DNA of 64,000 bases from UBA5336 sp964415675 (GTDB lineage Bacteria > Pseudomonadota > Alphaproteobacteria > Caulobacterales > Hyphomonadaceae). Position 1 is the stretch's first letter. Every line of letters starts with the position of its first letter. The translations under genes were made by a program, and so were the position numbers. Where the stretch lies: assembly GCA_964415675.1 (NCBI GenBank), contig CAYQBG010000015.1:36727-100726 (forward strand), in the 5' to 3' direction. Positions 8,584 through 15,803 of this stretch are shown piece after piece. A model generated the notes under the pieces. It was not told where the DNA came from. It saw nothing but the letters and a program-made list of their open reading frames with translations, and ran no database searches.

Positions 8584-9435
8584 CTACCGCTCCATGGCCG
8601 CGACCTGAAGGCTCGGCGTTCGCTGATAGTCGAGCCGGTAGGCCGCGTCGGCGAGACGGTGGCGCATCATGAATTCCGACAGGCTTTCGAATGTCGCGGT
8701 CTCGATGGGCTGGCCGCGATGGTCGCTTGTGCGCAGCCGGGCGTCTGCCATCGGGCCGAAAAGCCGCGCCAGAGGGCTGGCGTGAACCTCGGTTGGGCGG
8801 AAATGCGCGCCGAGATTGGCCTTGATCTGTGTCAGGTCGTCGGTCTGCCAGGCGGCGGCCGCGACAAGATCGAGCATGAACTCGGTGCAGTTCTGGAAGC
8901 GCGCATCGGCGGGGTCGGAGATCAGCGAATAGCGCTTGCGGTGCAGTTTCTCATATGTGCTGCCAGCCAGCAGGCCGGCGAGGCGGCGCTGCATTTCCGT
9001 TGTCGGAATGATGATCGCGACATCATCGACGCGCGAGCCAGCGGCGAAATTCACCGGGAACTCATTGGCGAGATAGGACTGCCCACGCGGCACATCCTCG
9101 CCGTCCCCATGGAACAGGTTCCAGGTGACATAGCCGGGAAAGACCGACCCGTCGGCGGCCTCGATCGACTGGTGAACCCAGAACGCGCCATGAGTGTAAT
9201 TGATATTCTCCGGCAATGCGCGGCGCAGGCGACCGGTTCTGAACACGATGGCGATGCGCGCGCCCCTTGCGGCAAGATCGCGTTCGATCTGTTTGGAGAA
9301 AGCGGCGGCCTCTTCAGGCGTGAAATGCCCGGCCGAGGCGGTGGCCGCAGAACTGTCCTGGGCCATAGCCGGGGCGGGCAGGGCTGCGCCGGCAAACAGG
9401 GCGAAGGCGATACTGGCAGGCAGGCCGATCTTCAT
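8584..9435 (-). CDS. DUF2145 family exported protein
   Basis: A 283-residue protein with a clear Sec signal peptide (FALFAGAALPAPAMA, cleavage near residue 25). The mature part has GARIAIVFRTGR, ENINYTHGAFWVHQSIEA, YVTWNLFHGD, FQNCTEFMLDLVAAA and SYLANEFPVNF, which fit DUF2145. The conserved Cys within NCTEF and the His in YTHGAFW could suggest a papain-like or NlpC-like fold, but that is speculation. Function is unknown. Its start overlaps the stop of the upstream minus-strand gene by four bases (ATGA), so the two are translationally coupled. Confidence 0.68.
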   Translation of the reverse strand: MKIGLPASIAFALFAGAALPAPAMAQDSSAATASAGHFTPEEAAAFSKQIERDLAARGARIAIVFRTGRLRRALPENINYTHGAFWVHQSIEAADGSVFPGYVTWNLFHGDGEDVPRGQSYLANEFPVNFAAGSRVDDVAIIIPTTEMQRRLAGLLAGSTYEKLHRKRYSLISDPADARFQNCTEFMLDLVAAAAWQTDDLTQIKANLGAHFRPTEVHASPLARLFGPMADARLRTSDHRGQPIETATFESLSEFMMRHRLADAAYRLDYQRTPSLQVAAMER

Positions 9436-9770
9436 TCTTCGCCTCCCGCATTGGTCGGCAGGCGCGGAACTTGCGGGGCCGGTTGGGCCAGCGCGATCCG
9501 GTCATCAAGTTTGAGCGGCGCATTCGCAGCGTCCCAGAGCATCTCACCACCCCCGGCAGCGCCCTTCCCGGTCGCCGCGGTGATCTCTCCGCCTATGATC
9601 AGGGGCAGGGCGACCGCACCCAGCGCCACCTGGCCGCCGGCAGCCACGATCTGCGCCGAGGCTTCAGACGAATCGCCTGCGGCCTGGGACAAGTTCTGCG
9701 CGCTGTCCGCGAAGGCGGCTGGCGCCAGCAGGCATGCGATCGTCGCCCCGGTTGTAAACATGTGTCTCAT
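9432..9770 (-). CDS. Hypothetical exported protein coupled to the DUF2145 gene
   Basis: A 112-residue protein with a signal peptide (MFTTGATIACLLAPAAFA). The mature part is Ala/Gly-rich with a second hydrophobic stretch VALGAVALPLIIGGEI and a Pro-rich tail. No family recognised. The ATG at 9770 has a purine-rich site about eight bases upstream; an upstream in-frame Met at 9803 would bury the signal. Its stop overlaps the start of the DUF2145 gene (ATGA), so they likely act together in the envelope. Because the hydrophobic stretch is short, it is either periplasmic or inner-membrane anchored. Confidence 0.6.
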   Translation of the reverse strand: MRHMFTTGATIACLLAPAAFADSAQNLSQAAGDSSEASAQIVAAGGQVALGAVALPLIIGGEITAATGKGAAGGGEMLWDAANAPLKLDDRIALAQPAPQVPRLPTNAGGEE

Positions 9771-9806
9771 GGGGAAAGCCTTCCATCTGTGACTCAGCAT
9801 CAAAAA

Positions 9807-9823
9807 AGTGAACGAACACTCAC
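9807..9823. promoter_or_regulatory. Operator-like sequence upstream of the DUF2145 operon
   Basis: AGTGAACGAACACTCAC lies 37 bases upstream of the 9770 start. Its first eight bases equal the left arm of the palindrome before tolC (4712-4719). The right half is an imperfect inverted match. It could be a TetR-type site; the evidence is pattern only. Confidence 0.3.
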
Positions 9824-10071
9824 ATCATTGAAATGAGGCGAAAGTTGGGCGAATTGCCCGAGCCAATGGAACACATGTGGAAGGGCCGATTTGCCGGTCC
9901 ATATGCCGGCAGCCGGCAGGGCGGGGGGCAATATGGCCGTAGATTGTGCAGACTGCGCAGAATGTGGCAGGTCAGCGGCGAGGCTATTCAGGAACACTTC
10001 ACGCGGAAAATGCCATGTTCACGATGTTCCGATGCCACACAGACGCAACTATGACCGGAGACACTGACCGA

Positions 10072-10443
10072 ATGAAAAGCCTGTTTCTTACCCTCGCCGT
10101 AGTATCCCTCGCTGCACCGCAGGCCAGCGCGCTCAGCCAGAAAGATGTGCGTGCCTGCAACGCGCTTGCGGCGAAGGCGAAGTCATTGCGCGGGGATGTT
10201 GAGGCTCTTAAATCCGAGCGCGATGCACTGGCAGACGAGGCCGAGCGGGCGGGTGAGCGCTGGGAAGAGGCCGAAACACACCGAAACGCCAGCGCCCGGC
10301 ATGGCGCGACGGCCGATAGGGCGAAAGCCGAGTGGCAGGCTGCGAAACAGGCAACCTTTGATGCCGAGACAAAGCTTCAGGCCCGCGTTGCGGCGCTGAA
10401 CGAGACCGGTGCGAAATTCAATTCGCGCTGCGCCGAAAAATAG
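10072..10443 (+). CDS. Small exported coiled-coil protein, hypothetical
   Basis: A 123-residue protein with a signal peptide (MKSLFLTLAVVSLAAPQASA). The mature part is almost entirely helical heptad-like sequence rich in Ala, Glu, Lys and Arg, with one Cys near each end (VRACNAL and SRCAEK) that could form a disulphide in the periplasm. No family recognised. The ATG at 10072 is chosen because it opens the signal peptide and has a GGAG about ten bases upstream; the frame extends farther upstream without a signal. It is convergent with the Sel1 gene at 13 bases. Confidence 0.62.
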   Translation: MKSLFLTLAVVSLAAPQASALSQKDVRACNALAAKAKSLRGDVEALKSERDALADEAERAGERWEEAETHRNASARHGATADRAKAEWQAAKQATFDAETKLQARVAALNETGAKFNSRCAEK

Positions 10444-10456
10444 CGGCCCGGCCTTT

Positions 10457-10729
10457 TCAGTTCATCAGTTTGAGCCATTCGCGCGCGGCCTTCTGAGCCG
10501 TGCGGATTTCCTCCGAGCTCATCTGTTCGGCCATTTCGCGGCGCAGTTCCTTTGCCGCTTCGACGCCCTTGAGCGCCGCAAGGTTGAACCATTTGTGCGC
10601 CTCAACGAGATCGATATCGACATCGCTCCCGAGAGAATAGGCCAGTCCGGCCCGGTAAAGCGAGTCACCATCAGAATCCGGCGTCAGCCCGGCGCATGGT
10701 GTTTCGAGTTCGTATTCTGCAAAAGCCAT
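10457..10729 (-). CDS. Small Sel1-like repeat protein
   Basis: About 90 residues containing one Sel1-type TPR unit: LYRAGLAYSLGSDVDIDLVE, then AHKWFNLAALKGVEAAKELR. The C-terminal EMSSEEI-like helix and QKAAREWLKLMN are typical of a short alphaproteobacterial Sel1 family. There is no signal peptide, so it is likely cytoplasmic and a protein-interaction module; function unknown. The Met at 10729 is favoured by length, but its ribosome site is weak; a start at 10780 would add 17 residues without a recognisable feature. Confidence 0.6.
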   Translation of the reverse strand: MAFAEYELETPCAGLTPDSDGDSLYRAGLAYSLGSDVDIDLVEAHKWFNLAALKGVEAAKELRREMAEQMSSEEIRTAQKAAREWLKLMN

Positions 10730-10799
10730 TGCCTTTTGTTCCTTGCACCCATCGCCGGCATTCCGGGCCGGCACCATCACCCATCGCCTCGTTGAGCGA

Positions 10800-10886
10800 T
10801 GAGGTCAGAGTGACCGGAAGGCTTTGCGTTAAGGTTAAGGGCGAAGTGTCTGAAATGGCTGAGGGTTAACCGAAATAGGCGGTGCG
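10800..10886. other. Intergenic stretch with three GTTAA motifs
   Basis: Between the Sel1 gene and the methyltransferase stub the sequence contains GCGTTAAGGTTAAGGG, GGGTTAACC and, just beyond, GCGTTAACG. These are short TTAA-centred repeats, two of them palindromic (GGTTAACC and CGTTAACG). Spacing does not match the Caulobacter CtrA site (TTAA-N7-TTAA). No gene seen. Confidence 0.35.
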
Positions 10887-11102
10887 TTAACGAGGCCTGC
10901 TAATGCGAATGCCCAAAACGCTGCGCATGCCATTCGGAACTGGACCTGGCAACTTCAAGCTGCTGGTGCGCGCGGACACGTCAGGATGAATATTCGCAAG
11001 CCCAGGCGGTGGGGCGCTGGCAGGGCAACAGGCCGAGGTCTTCAGATCCTGTGTCCCGCCCAGCGTCTCACCATAATAGGTGCGTACCGCGTCCTTGCCC
11101 AT
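10887..11102 (-). pseudogene. N-terminal remnant of a SAM-dependent methyltransferase
   Basis: The short minus-strand frame begins VRTYYGETLGGTQDLKTSAC, then CCPASAPPPGLANIHPDV. This resembles the distinctive start of a methyltransferase family related to ArsM (YYG-x5-SxDLKT-x-ACC, then IH-x-EV) that lies ahead of the SAM-binding domain. Here the sequence breaks straight after the IHPDV region and the SAM domain is absent. I read it as a decayed gene fragment. The match is from memory of the motif, so a short hypothetical protein cannot be excluded. Confidence 0.45.
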
Positions 11103-11231
11103 TCAGTCTGCTCATCAATCTGCAGCGCAACGGTTCTGCCAGATAATTATCACTGACAAGACACAACTGCTTGAGGCCTTCGGCCATGGGTGCCAATCGC
11201 AGGTCTGGTCAGGCGTGGCCATCAGGGTATC

Positions 11232-12173
11232 ATGCGCATGATGTTCGAACCGATACCTTACACCCAATGGCAGGCGGCGCCCGACGCGTTTGCCGATGCG
11301 CTCGGTCGCAGCTTCAGGGACACCGGGTTTGCGGTGATTGAGGATCATGGGGTGGACCAGCAGGTCATTGCCGCTGCGAATGATGCGATGAAGGCCTTCT
11401 TCGCGCTGCCAGACGCTGTAAAGCGGCGCTATGACGATACTGCAGGCGGCGGGCAGCGCGGGTACACACCCTTCGGTCAGGAAAACGCAAAGGGGCGGAC
11501 CGCGTCTGATCTCAAGGAATTCTGGCATCTGGGGCGCTCGGCCCCGGCAGGCTCAGGCCTTGAACACCTGATGCGTGAGACGCCTTCGGTCGAGGAGGTG
11601 GACGGCTTCGATGTGGCGACGCGCGCGCTGTTCGGGGCACTCGACGCAATGGGCTGCGATCTCCTGAAGGCTGTGGCGCGCCATCTGGGACTGGTGGAAA
11701 ACTGGTTCGATCAGCGGGTCCGCAAGGGCAATTCGATCCTGCGGCTGCTGCACTATCCCCCCCAGCTGACACCGCCGCCCGAAGGCTCCGTCCGTGCCGG
11801 CGCGCATGAGGATATCAATGTCATCACGCTACTGCTCGGTGCGCAGGAAGCCGGCCTGCAGGTGCGTCACCGTTCCGGCGACTGGCTGGATATCAATCCC
11901 CCATCAGGTGCGCTTGTGATCAATGTCGGCGATATGCTGGACAGGCTGACCGGCGGAGTCCTGCCCTCCACGACCCATCGCGTGCTGAACCCGGCGCGCG
12001 AACGCGCCCGCTTTCCTCGATATTCGACGCCGTTTTTCCTCCATTTTGCGCCCGATGTGCTGATCACGCCCATCGAGGCATGCCTTGCGGAAGGTGGCCA
12101 GCCTCATCCCCCGATCACCGCACAGGACTACCTCATCGAAAGGCTCCGCGAAATCGGGCTTGTCCGAAGCTAA
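11232..12173 (+). CDS. 2-oxoglutarate/Fe(II) oxygenase, isopenicillin-N-synthase family
   Basis: A 313-residue member of the 2OG-Fe(II) oxygenase superfamily. The N-terminal DIOX_N domain (FRDTGFAVIEDHGVDQQVI) is followed by the jelly-roll core. Iron ligands are His192 and Asp194 in AHEDINVITLLLG and His249 in TTHRVLNP; the 2-oxoglutarate Arg is in RFPRYSTPFFLHFAPD. All key residues are present. It probably hydroxylates or desaturates a small molecule in the cytoplasm; substrate unknown. Starts at 11232, 11238 or 11241 are all possible; an AGGG lies just before. It is isolated, followed by transposase debris. Confidence 0.85.
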   Translation: MRMMFEPIPYTQWQAAPDAFADALGRSFRDTGFAVIEDHGVDQQVIAAANDAMKAFFALPDAVKRRYDDTAGGGQRGYTPFGQENAKGRTASDLKEFWHLGRSAPAGSGLEHLMRETPSVEEVDGFDVATRALFGALDAMGCDLLKAVARHLGLVENWFDQRVRKGNSILRLLHYPPQLTPPPEGSVRAGAHEDINVITLLLGAQEAGLQVRHRSGDWLDINPPSGALVINVGDMLDRLTGGVLPSTTHRVLNPARERARFPRYSTPFFLHFAPDVLITPIEACLAEGGQPHPPITAQDYLIERLREIGLVRS

Positions 12174-12182
12174 GTCCAACGG

Positions 12183-12380
12183 ATGGCGGCGAGCCTCTCA
12201 TTCAGGGCACTCCTGGCGGAAGGCATCGACTACGAACTGGAGCTGACCCTTCGGTTCAGGCCGAAGAAGCGGCTGCCATGCGATGTTCCCGAGCCTCTGG
12301 CTGTTCCGGAGCGCTCAAATGAAATCTGGTCAATGGATTTCCAGGGTCAGCAAATTGAGGTTGAGCCCCAGCTTCCCTGA
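12183..12380 (+). pseudogene. Remnant of IS3-family transposase OrfB
   Basis: A 65-codon frame reads ELELTLRFRPKKRLPCDVPE, PLAVPERSNEIWSMDF, then IEVEPQLP. This matches the region of IS3-group OrfB where LELNLR-x-KPRKRL and a PLAVP-x3-NE-x-WSMDF block precede the first catalytic Asp, followed later by GIEV-x-FSLP. The stretch between WSMDF and IEVEP is deleted and the rest of the integrase core is absent. No terminal inverted repeats are visible. Confidence 0.72.
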
Positions 12381-12661
12381 AAACGGCCGGTCGGAGGGTT
12401 TTAGGTCAGCCGGCGGCAAAAGAAGTCGCAATATCATCGGCCTGATTTCGCCAGAATGTCTTCAAAAGACGAGATCGCATTACAAAACCCGGTGCCAGGC
12501 GGCGTCAGATTTCTGGCGCAGAATTGGGCATTGCTGACGCGACCATGTGCAAAACCGCCGGTTCGAGGGCGAATCCGCCTCTCGAGCAGCCAGAAATTTG
12601 ACTCTCTGAAAGCGAAAGATCGCGATGGGGCGTGGCGAATTGTGAAGTCAGGGGTTTGAAC
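12381..12661. other. Leader region of the TonB-dependent receptor
   Basis: About 280 bases without a convincing gene between the transposase remnant and the receptor start. Short frames on both strands lack family resemblance. It presumably holds the receptor promoter; I do not see a clear -35/-10 pair, Fur box or known riboswitch. Confidence 0.5.
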
Positions 12662-15600
12662 ATGAAGCATATCGAGATCGGGTCATTCGGCCAGCGAAGC
12701 CTTCTTGCTGGCGCCAGCATGGCGGTGTTGTACATGGCGTTGCCGGGAAGTTTGGCGGCCCAGGAAATTGTCGATGAGGAGAGCGTTCAGGAAACGATCA
12801 CCGTTACCGGTTCAAGGATCCCGACAGATCCGAACCTTTCATCCTCGACGCCGATCCAGTCGCTGGATGATTCGGAAATCCAACTGTCTGGCGAGCTCAA
12901 CCTGGCCGATGTGGTCAATGACATCCCTGCTCTCGTATCTTCGCTCACGGCCGAGAACTCAGCGACCGGCGCGAACGCTCTTAATCTGCGCGGGCTGGGA
13001 GATGAAAGAACCCTGACCCTGGTGAATGGCCGACGCCATGTCGCTGGGTTCCGCGGCACCCAGGCCGTCGATGTCGGGTCAATTCCACGCGCGTTGGTTG
13101 AAAGCGTCGAGGTAACGACTGGCGGCGCGTCCGCTGTTTATGGCGCCGACGCTGTGACCGGTGTCGTCAACTTTATTCTGAAGGATGATTTCGAAGGCTT
13201 CCAGCTGGATGCGCGAGGTGGAATCGCCGGCGAAGGCGATGCCCAGAACGTCGCAATCGACGCGCTATACGGGCAGAATTATGCCGGCGGCCGCGGGAAT
13301 CTGGTCTTTGCCTTCTCTTTCGAGGACGACTCGGAGCTGACCTATGGCAGCCGTGACTGGTCACGCGATAATGGCATCGCAACGACCGAGGCCACAAACA
13401 GCGCAGTTACGGAAGACCCACGCTTCTGGCTGACATCTCAGGAAGGGTCGATTGCCCCGACCTTTGGCGGAAGAGATGTGACCTATGTCGATATCAACGG
13501 TAACAATATCGCTGATTGTCAGGAGTCTGAAGGTGGCCGTGTGGGCTTCCTGGCTGGCTGCTGGCTGACAAATCCAGATGGCTCGGTTCGGGTCAACCAG
13601 GATGGCACCATCCTGAACGGCCTTTGGGGCATCGGTGGCGATGGTGGCCGGCTGAACTTCAACCGTGATACGCTCTTTCCCGAAACCGACAAGATCGTCC
13701 TGAATTTTAATACGACATATGATGTCTCCGACAGCGTCGGGCTGTTCTTCGAAGGCAAATATGTCAATGCCCGGTCCGAGACCTTTGGGGAGCAGGACAC
13801 TTTCTACGACACCCTCTTCATAAGGCCGGATAACCCCTTCATCCCTGGTGAGCTGACCCCTGTAACGGATGTGACGGGTGGACTGCTTTTCACGCAAGAT
13901 CCCCTGGACTTCAGCGATAACAACCCCTCTGTCTATACGCGTGAAACCTGGCGCTTCGTCGGCGGTGCTGAGTGGGAGTTCGCCGAGGGTCATTTTGCTG
14001 AATTTTCCGCCAATTATGGCCGGTTCAAGAACACCTCCGAGGAATCGGGCCTTTACCTCGACCGTGTCTTCGCGGCAATTGATGCGGTTGAGGGGCCGGA
14101 CGGGAACGCTGTCTGCCGGTCAGACCTGGAACCGGATGCAGCCTATGAGATCGATTATTTCACTGCGGGCAATGGCTTTGCCGACGGCGGCTTTTCCTCT
14201 GACCGCTATTATTCGTTCACCCCGGGCGATGGTCAGTGTCAGCCGCTCAACCCGTTTGGCACCTATTCGGCCAGTGCCGCAGCCCAGGACTTTGTGACCG
14301 CTGACCTGGAAGACGAGCTGGTCGTCGAACAGCTTGTGCTGTCGGCCATCGCAACGGGTAGTTTTGATGTGCTCGAGGCGTTTCTGGACGGGCCGATCGG
14401 ATATGCTGCCGGGTTCGAGTATCGGGAAGAATCGAGCGAAAACAAACTCGATCCCCTGACGCTGGGTATTCTGCCGGAAGGAACGTCTTTCACACCAGGC
14501 CTAGACGTGAACGAGGTGGACCCATTCCTCAACTCTTTCATCTCCATCGACAATGTCGAGCAGTTCGACACCGCAGGCAGCTATGAAGTCTACGACATCT
14601 TTACCGAGGTGCGTCTGCCGATCTTCCGTGACCGGCCTTTCGCTGAGGAACTGACCCTCGATGGTGCGATTCGACTGGCAGATTATTCAACCCTGGGCGA
14701 GACGACGACCTGGAAGATTGGTGGCACCTGGGCGCCCATCGAAGATATCAGTTTCAGAGGAACGGTTTCAGAGGCCGTGCGGGCCCCGAACATCTCAGAG
14801 CTATTCGATCCGCGCCTGCCAATTGATGTCTCTGCAACAGCTGATCCGTGTGACCCTGGCAATGTGGCGCTCGGGAGTGACGACCGGGTGGACAACTGTA
14901 TCAGTGATCTTCAGGCCGCTGGTGTTGCGTCGGGCGAAATCGTGGACGGATCGGGCAATTATATCTGGAGGAATCCTCTGACTGGTCGCTTCACCGGTGT
15001 TTCGGGCGGCAATCCGGACCTCGATGTGGAAACAGCCGAAACCTTCACGCTCGGCGCAATCATAAGCCCGCGGTTCATTGAAGGGCTATCGGTTACAGTC
15101 GATTATTGGGATGTTTCCATTGAAGATGCGATTGCCGCCACAAGTGCCGCGGATATTCTGGAGGGCTGCCTGGACTCAGGCAACTATCCGGGTGTCGGGT
15201 TCTGTGATCAGTTTTCGCGCCGGGCGGATGGCGGTCTGACAGCTCTTGAAACCGGGCAAATCAACTTCGCAGCTATCGAAGCGAGCGGCTGGGACTTCGC
15301 TGCCAGTTACGGCTTCGATCTTGGTCAGAACTCATTTGGCGCGAAGCTTGTGGGCACGAAGCAGGAAAATCTCGACCGCTTCTTCAACCCTCTGGACCCC
15401 GCAGATGTGGATCCGGAACTCGGGGAGCTGCGTCGGCCGGAATGGTCTGGGAATCTGGTGCTGAGCTGGGATCGAGGACCGTTGAGCGCAGCGTTGCAGA
15501 CGTCGTATCTTGGCGAGCAATCTGTCGATGAGATTGAGAATATTGAAGATTATGGCGACGATGCTTTCTTCGATGAGATCTACATCCTCGATGCAAATGC

Positions 15601-15742
15601 CAGCTATGAGTATAGTGACCAGCTGACGCTCTATGGCGGCGTCAACAATATTGCCGACGAGGAACCCTATGCCACGCAAACGGCCTGGCCAGTGGGTCCG
15701 CGTGGACGGTTTTTCTTCCTCGGCGTGACCTATACCCAATAG
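12662..15742 (+). CDS. TonB-dependent outer-membrane receptor
   Basis: A 1026-residue receptor for energy-dependent uptake across the outer membrane. The signal peptide is in GASMAVLYMALPGSLAAQE. The TonB-box region ETITVTGSRI is followed by the plug domain (NLRGLGDERTLTLVNGRRHV, then GASAVYGADAVTGVVNFILK) and a long beta barrel ending in an aromatic residue region (GRFFFLGVTYTQ). It belongs to the large receptor group common in Caulobacterales and sphingomonads whose ligands are mostly unknown. A perfect hairpin follows its stop, then a TPR-sulfotransferase on the same strand, and a convergent peptidase pair. That context hints at a peptide-like or sulfated ligand (inference). Confidence 0.92.
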   Translation: MKHIEIGSFGQRSLLAGASMAVLYMALPGSLAAQEIVDEESVQETITVTGSRIPTDPNLSSSTPIQSLDDSEIQLSGELNLADVVNDIPALVSSLTAENSATGANALNLRGLGDERTLTLVNGRRHVAGFRGTQAVDVGSIPRALVESVEVTTGGASAVYGADAVTGVVNFILKDDFEGFQLDARGGIAGEGDAQNVAIDALYGQNYAGGRGNLVFAFSFEDDSELTYGSRDWSRDNGIATTEATNSAVTEDPRFWLTSQEGSIAPTFGGRDVTYVDINGNNIADCQESEGGRVGFLAGCWLTNPDGSVRVNQDGTILNGLWGIGGDGGRLNFNRDTLFPETDKIVLNFNTTYDVSDSVGLFFEGKYVNARSETFGEQDTFYDTLFIRPDNPFIPGELTPVTDVTGGLLFTQDPLDFSDNNPSVYTRETWRFVGGAEWEFAEGHFAEFSANYGRFKNTSEESGLYLDRVFAAIDAVEGPDGNAVCRSDLEPDAAYEIDYFTAGNGFADGGFSSDRYYSFTPGDGQCQPLNPFGTYSASAAAQDFVTADLEDELVVEQLVLSAIATGSFDVLEAFLDGPIGYAAGFEYREESSENKLDPLTLGILPEGTSFTPGLDVNEVDPFLNSFISIDNVEQFDTAGSYEVYDIFTEVRLPIFRDRPFAEELTLDGAIRLADYSTLGETTTWKIGGTWAPIEDISFRGTVSEAVRAPNISELFDPRLPIDVSATADPCDPGNVALGSDDRVDNCISDLQAAGVASGEIVDGSGNYIWRNPLTGRFTGVSGGNPDLDVETAETFTLGAIISPRFIEGLSVTVDYWDVSIEDAIAATSAADILEGCLDSGNYPGVGFCDQFSRRADGGLTALETGQINFAAIEASGWDFAASYGFDLGQNSFGAKLVGTKQENLDRFFNPLDPADVDPELGELRRPEWSGNLVLSWDRGPLSAALQTSYLGEQSVDEIENIEDYGDDAFFDEIYILDANASYEYSDQLTLYGGVNNIADEEPYATQTAWPVGPRGRFFFLGVTYTQ

Positions 15743-15762
15743 GCGTATAAATTGTGGGGATG

Positions 15763-15794
15763 GGGAGCGCGGAGGCGAAAGTCTCCGCGCTCCC
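15763..15794 (+). terminator. 12-bp perfect hairpin between receptor and sulfotransferase genes
   Basis: GGGAGCGCGGAG (15763-15774) pairs exactly with CTCCGCGCTCCC (15783-15794) around an eight-base loop GCGAAAGT. It begins 20 bases after the receptor stop. No U-tract follows, so it may be an imperfect terminator, an attenuator reducing sulfotransferase expression, or an mRNA 3'-end stabiliser. Confidence 0.6.
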
Positions 15795-15803
15795 TGGTAG
15801 ATT

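Noticed and set aside
8659..9792. 377-codon plus-strand ORF opposite the DUF2145 pair
   Set aside because: The minus-strand genes have signal peptides and a coupled ATGA overlap; the plus frame has neither.
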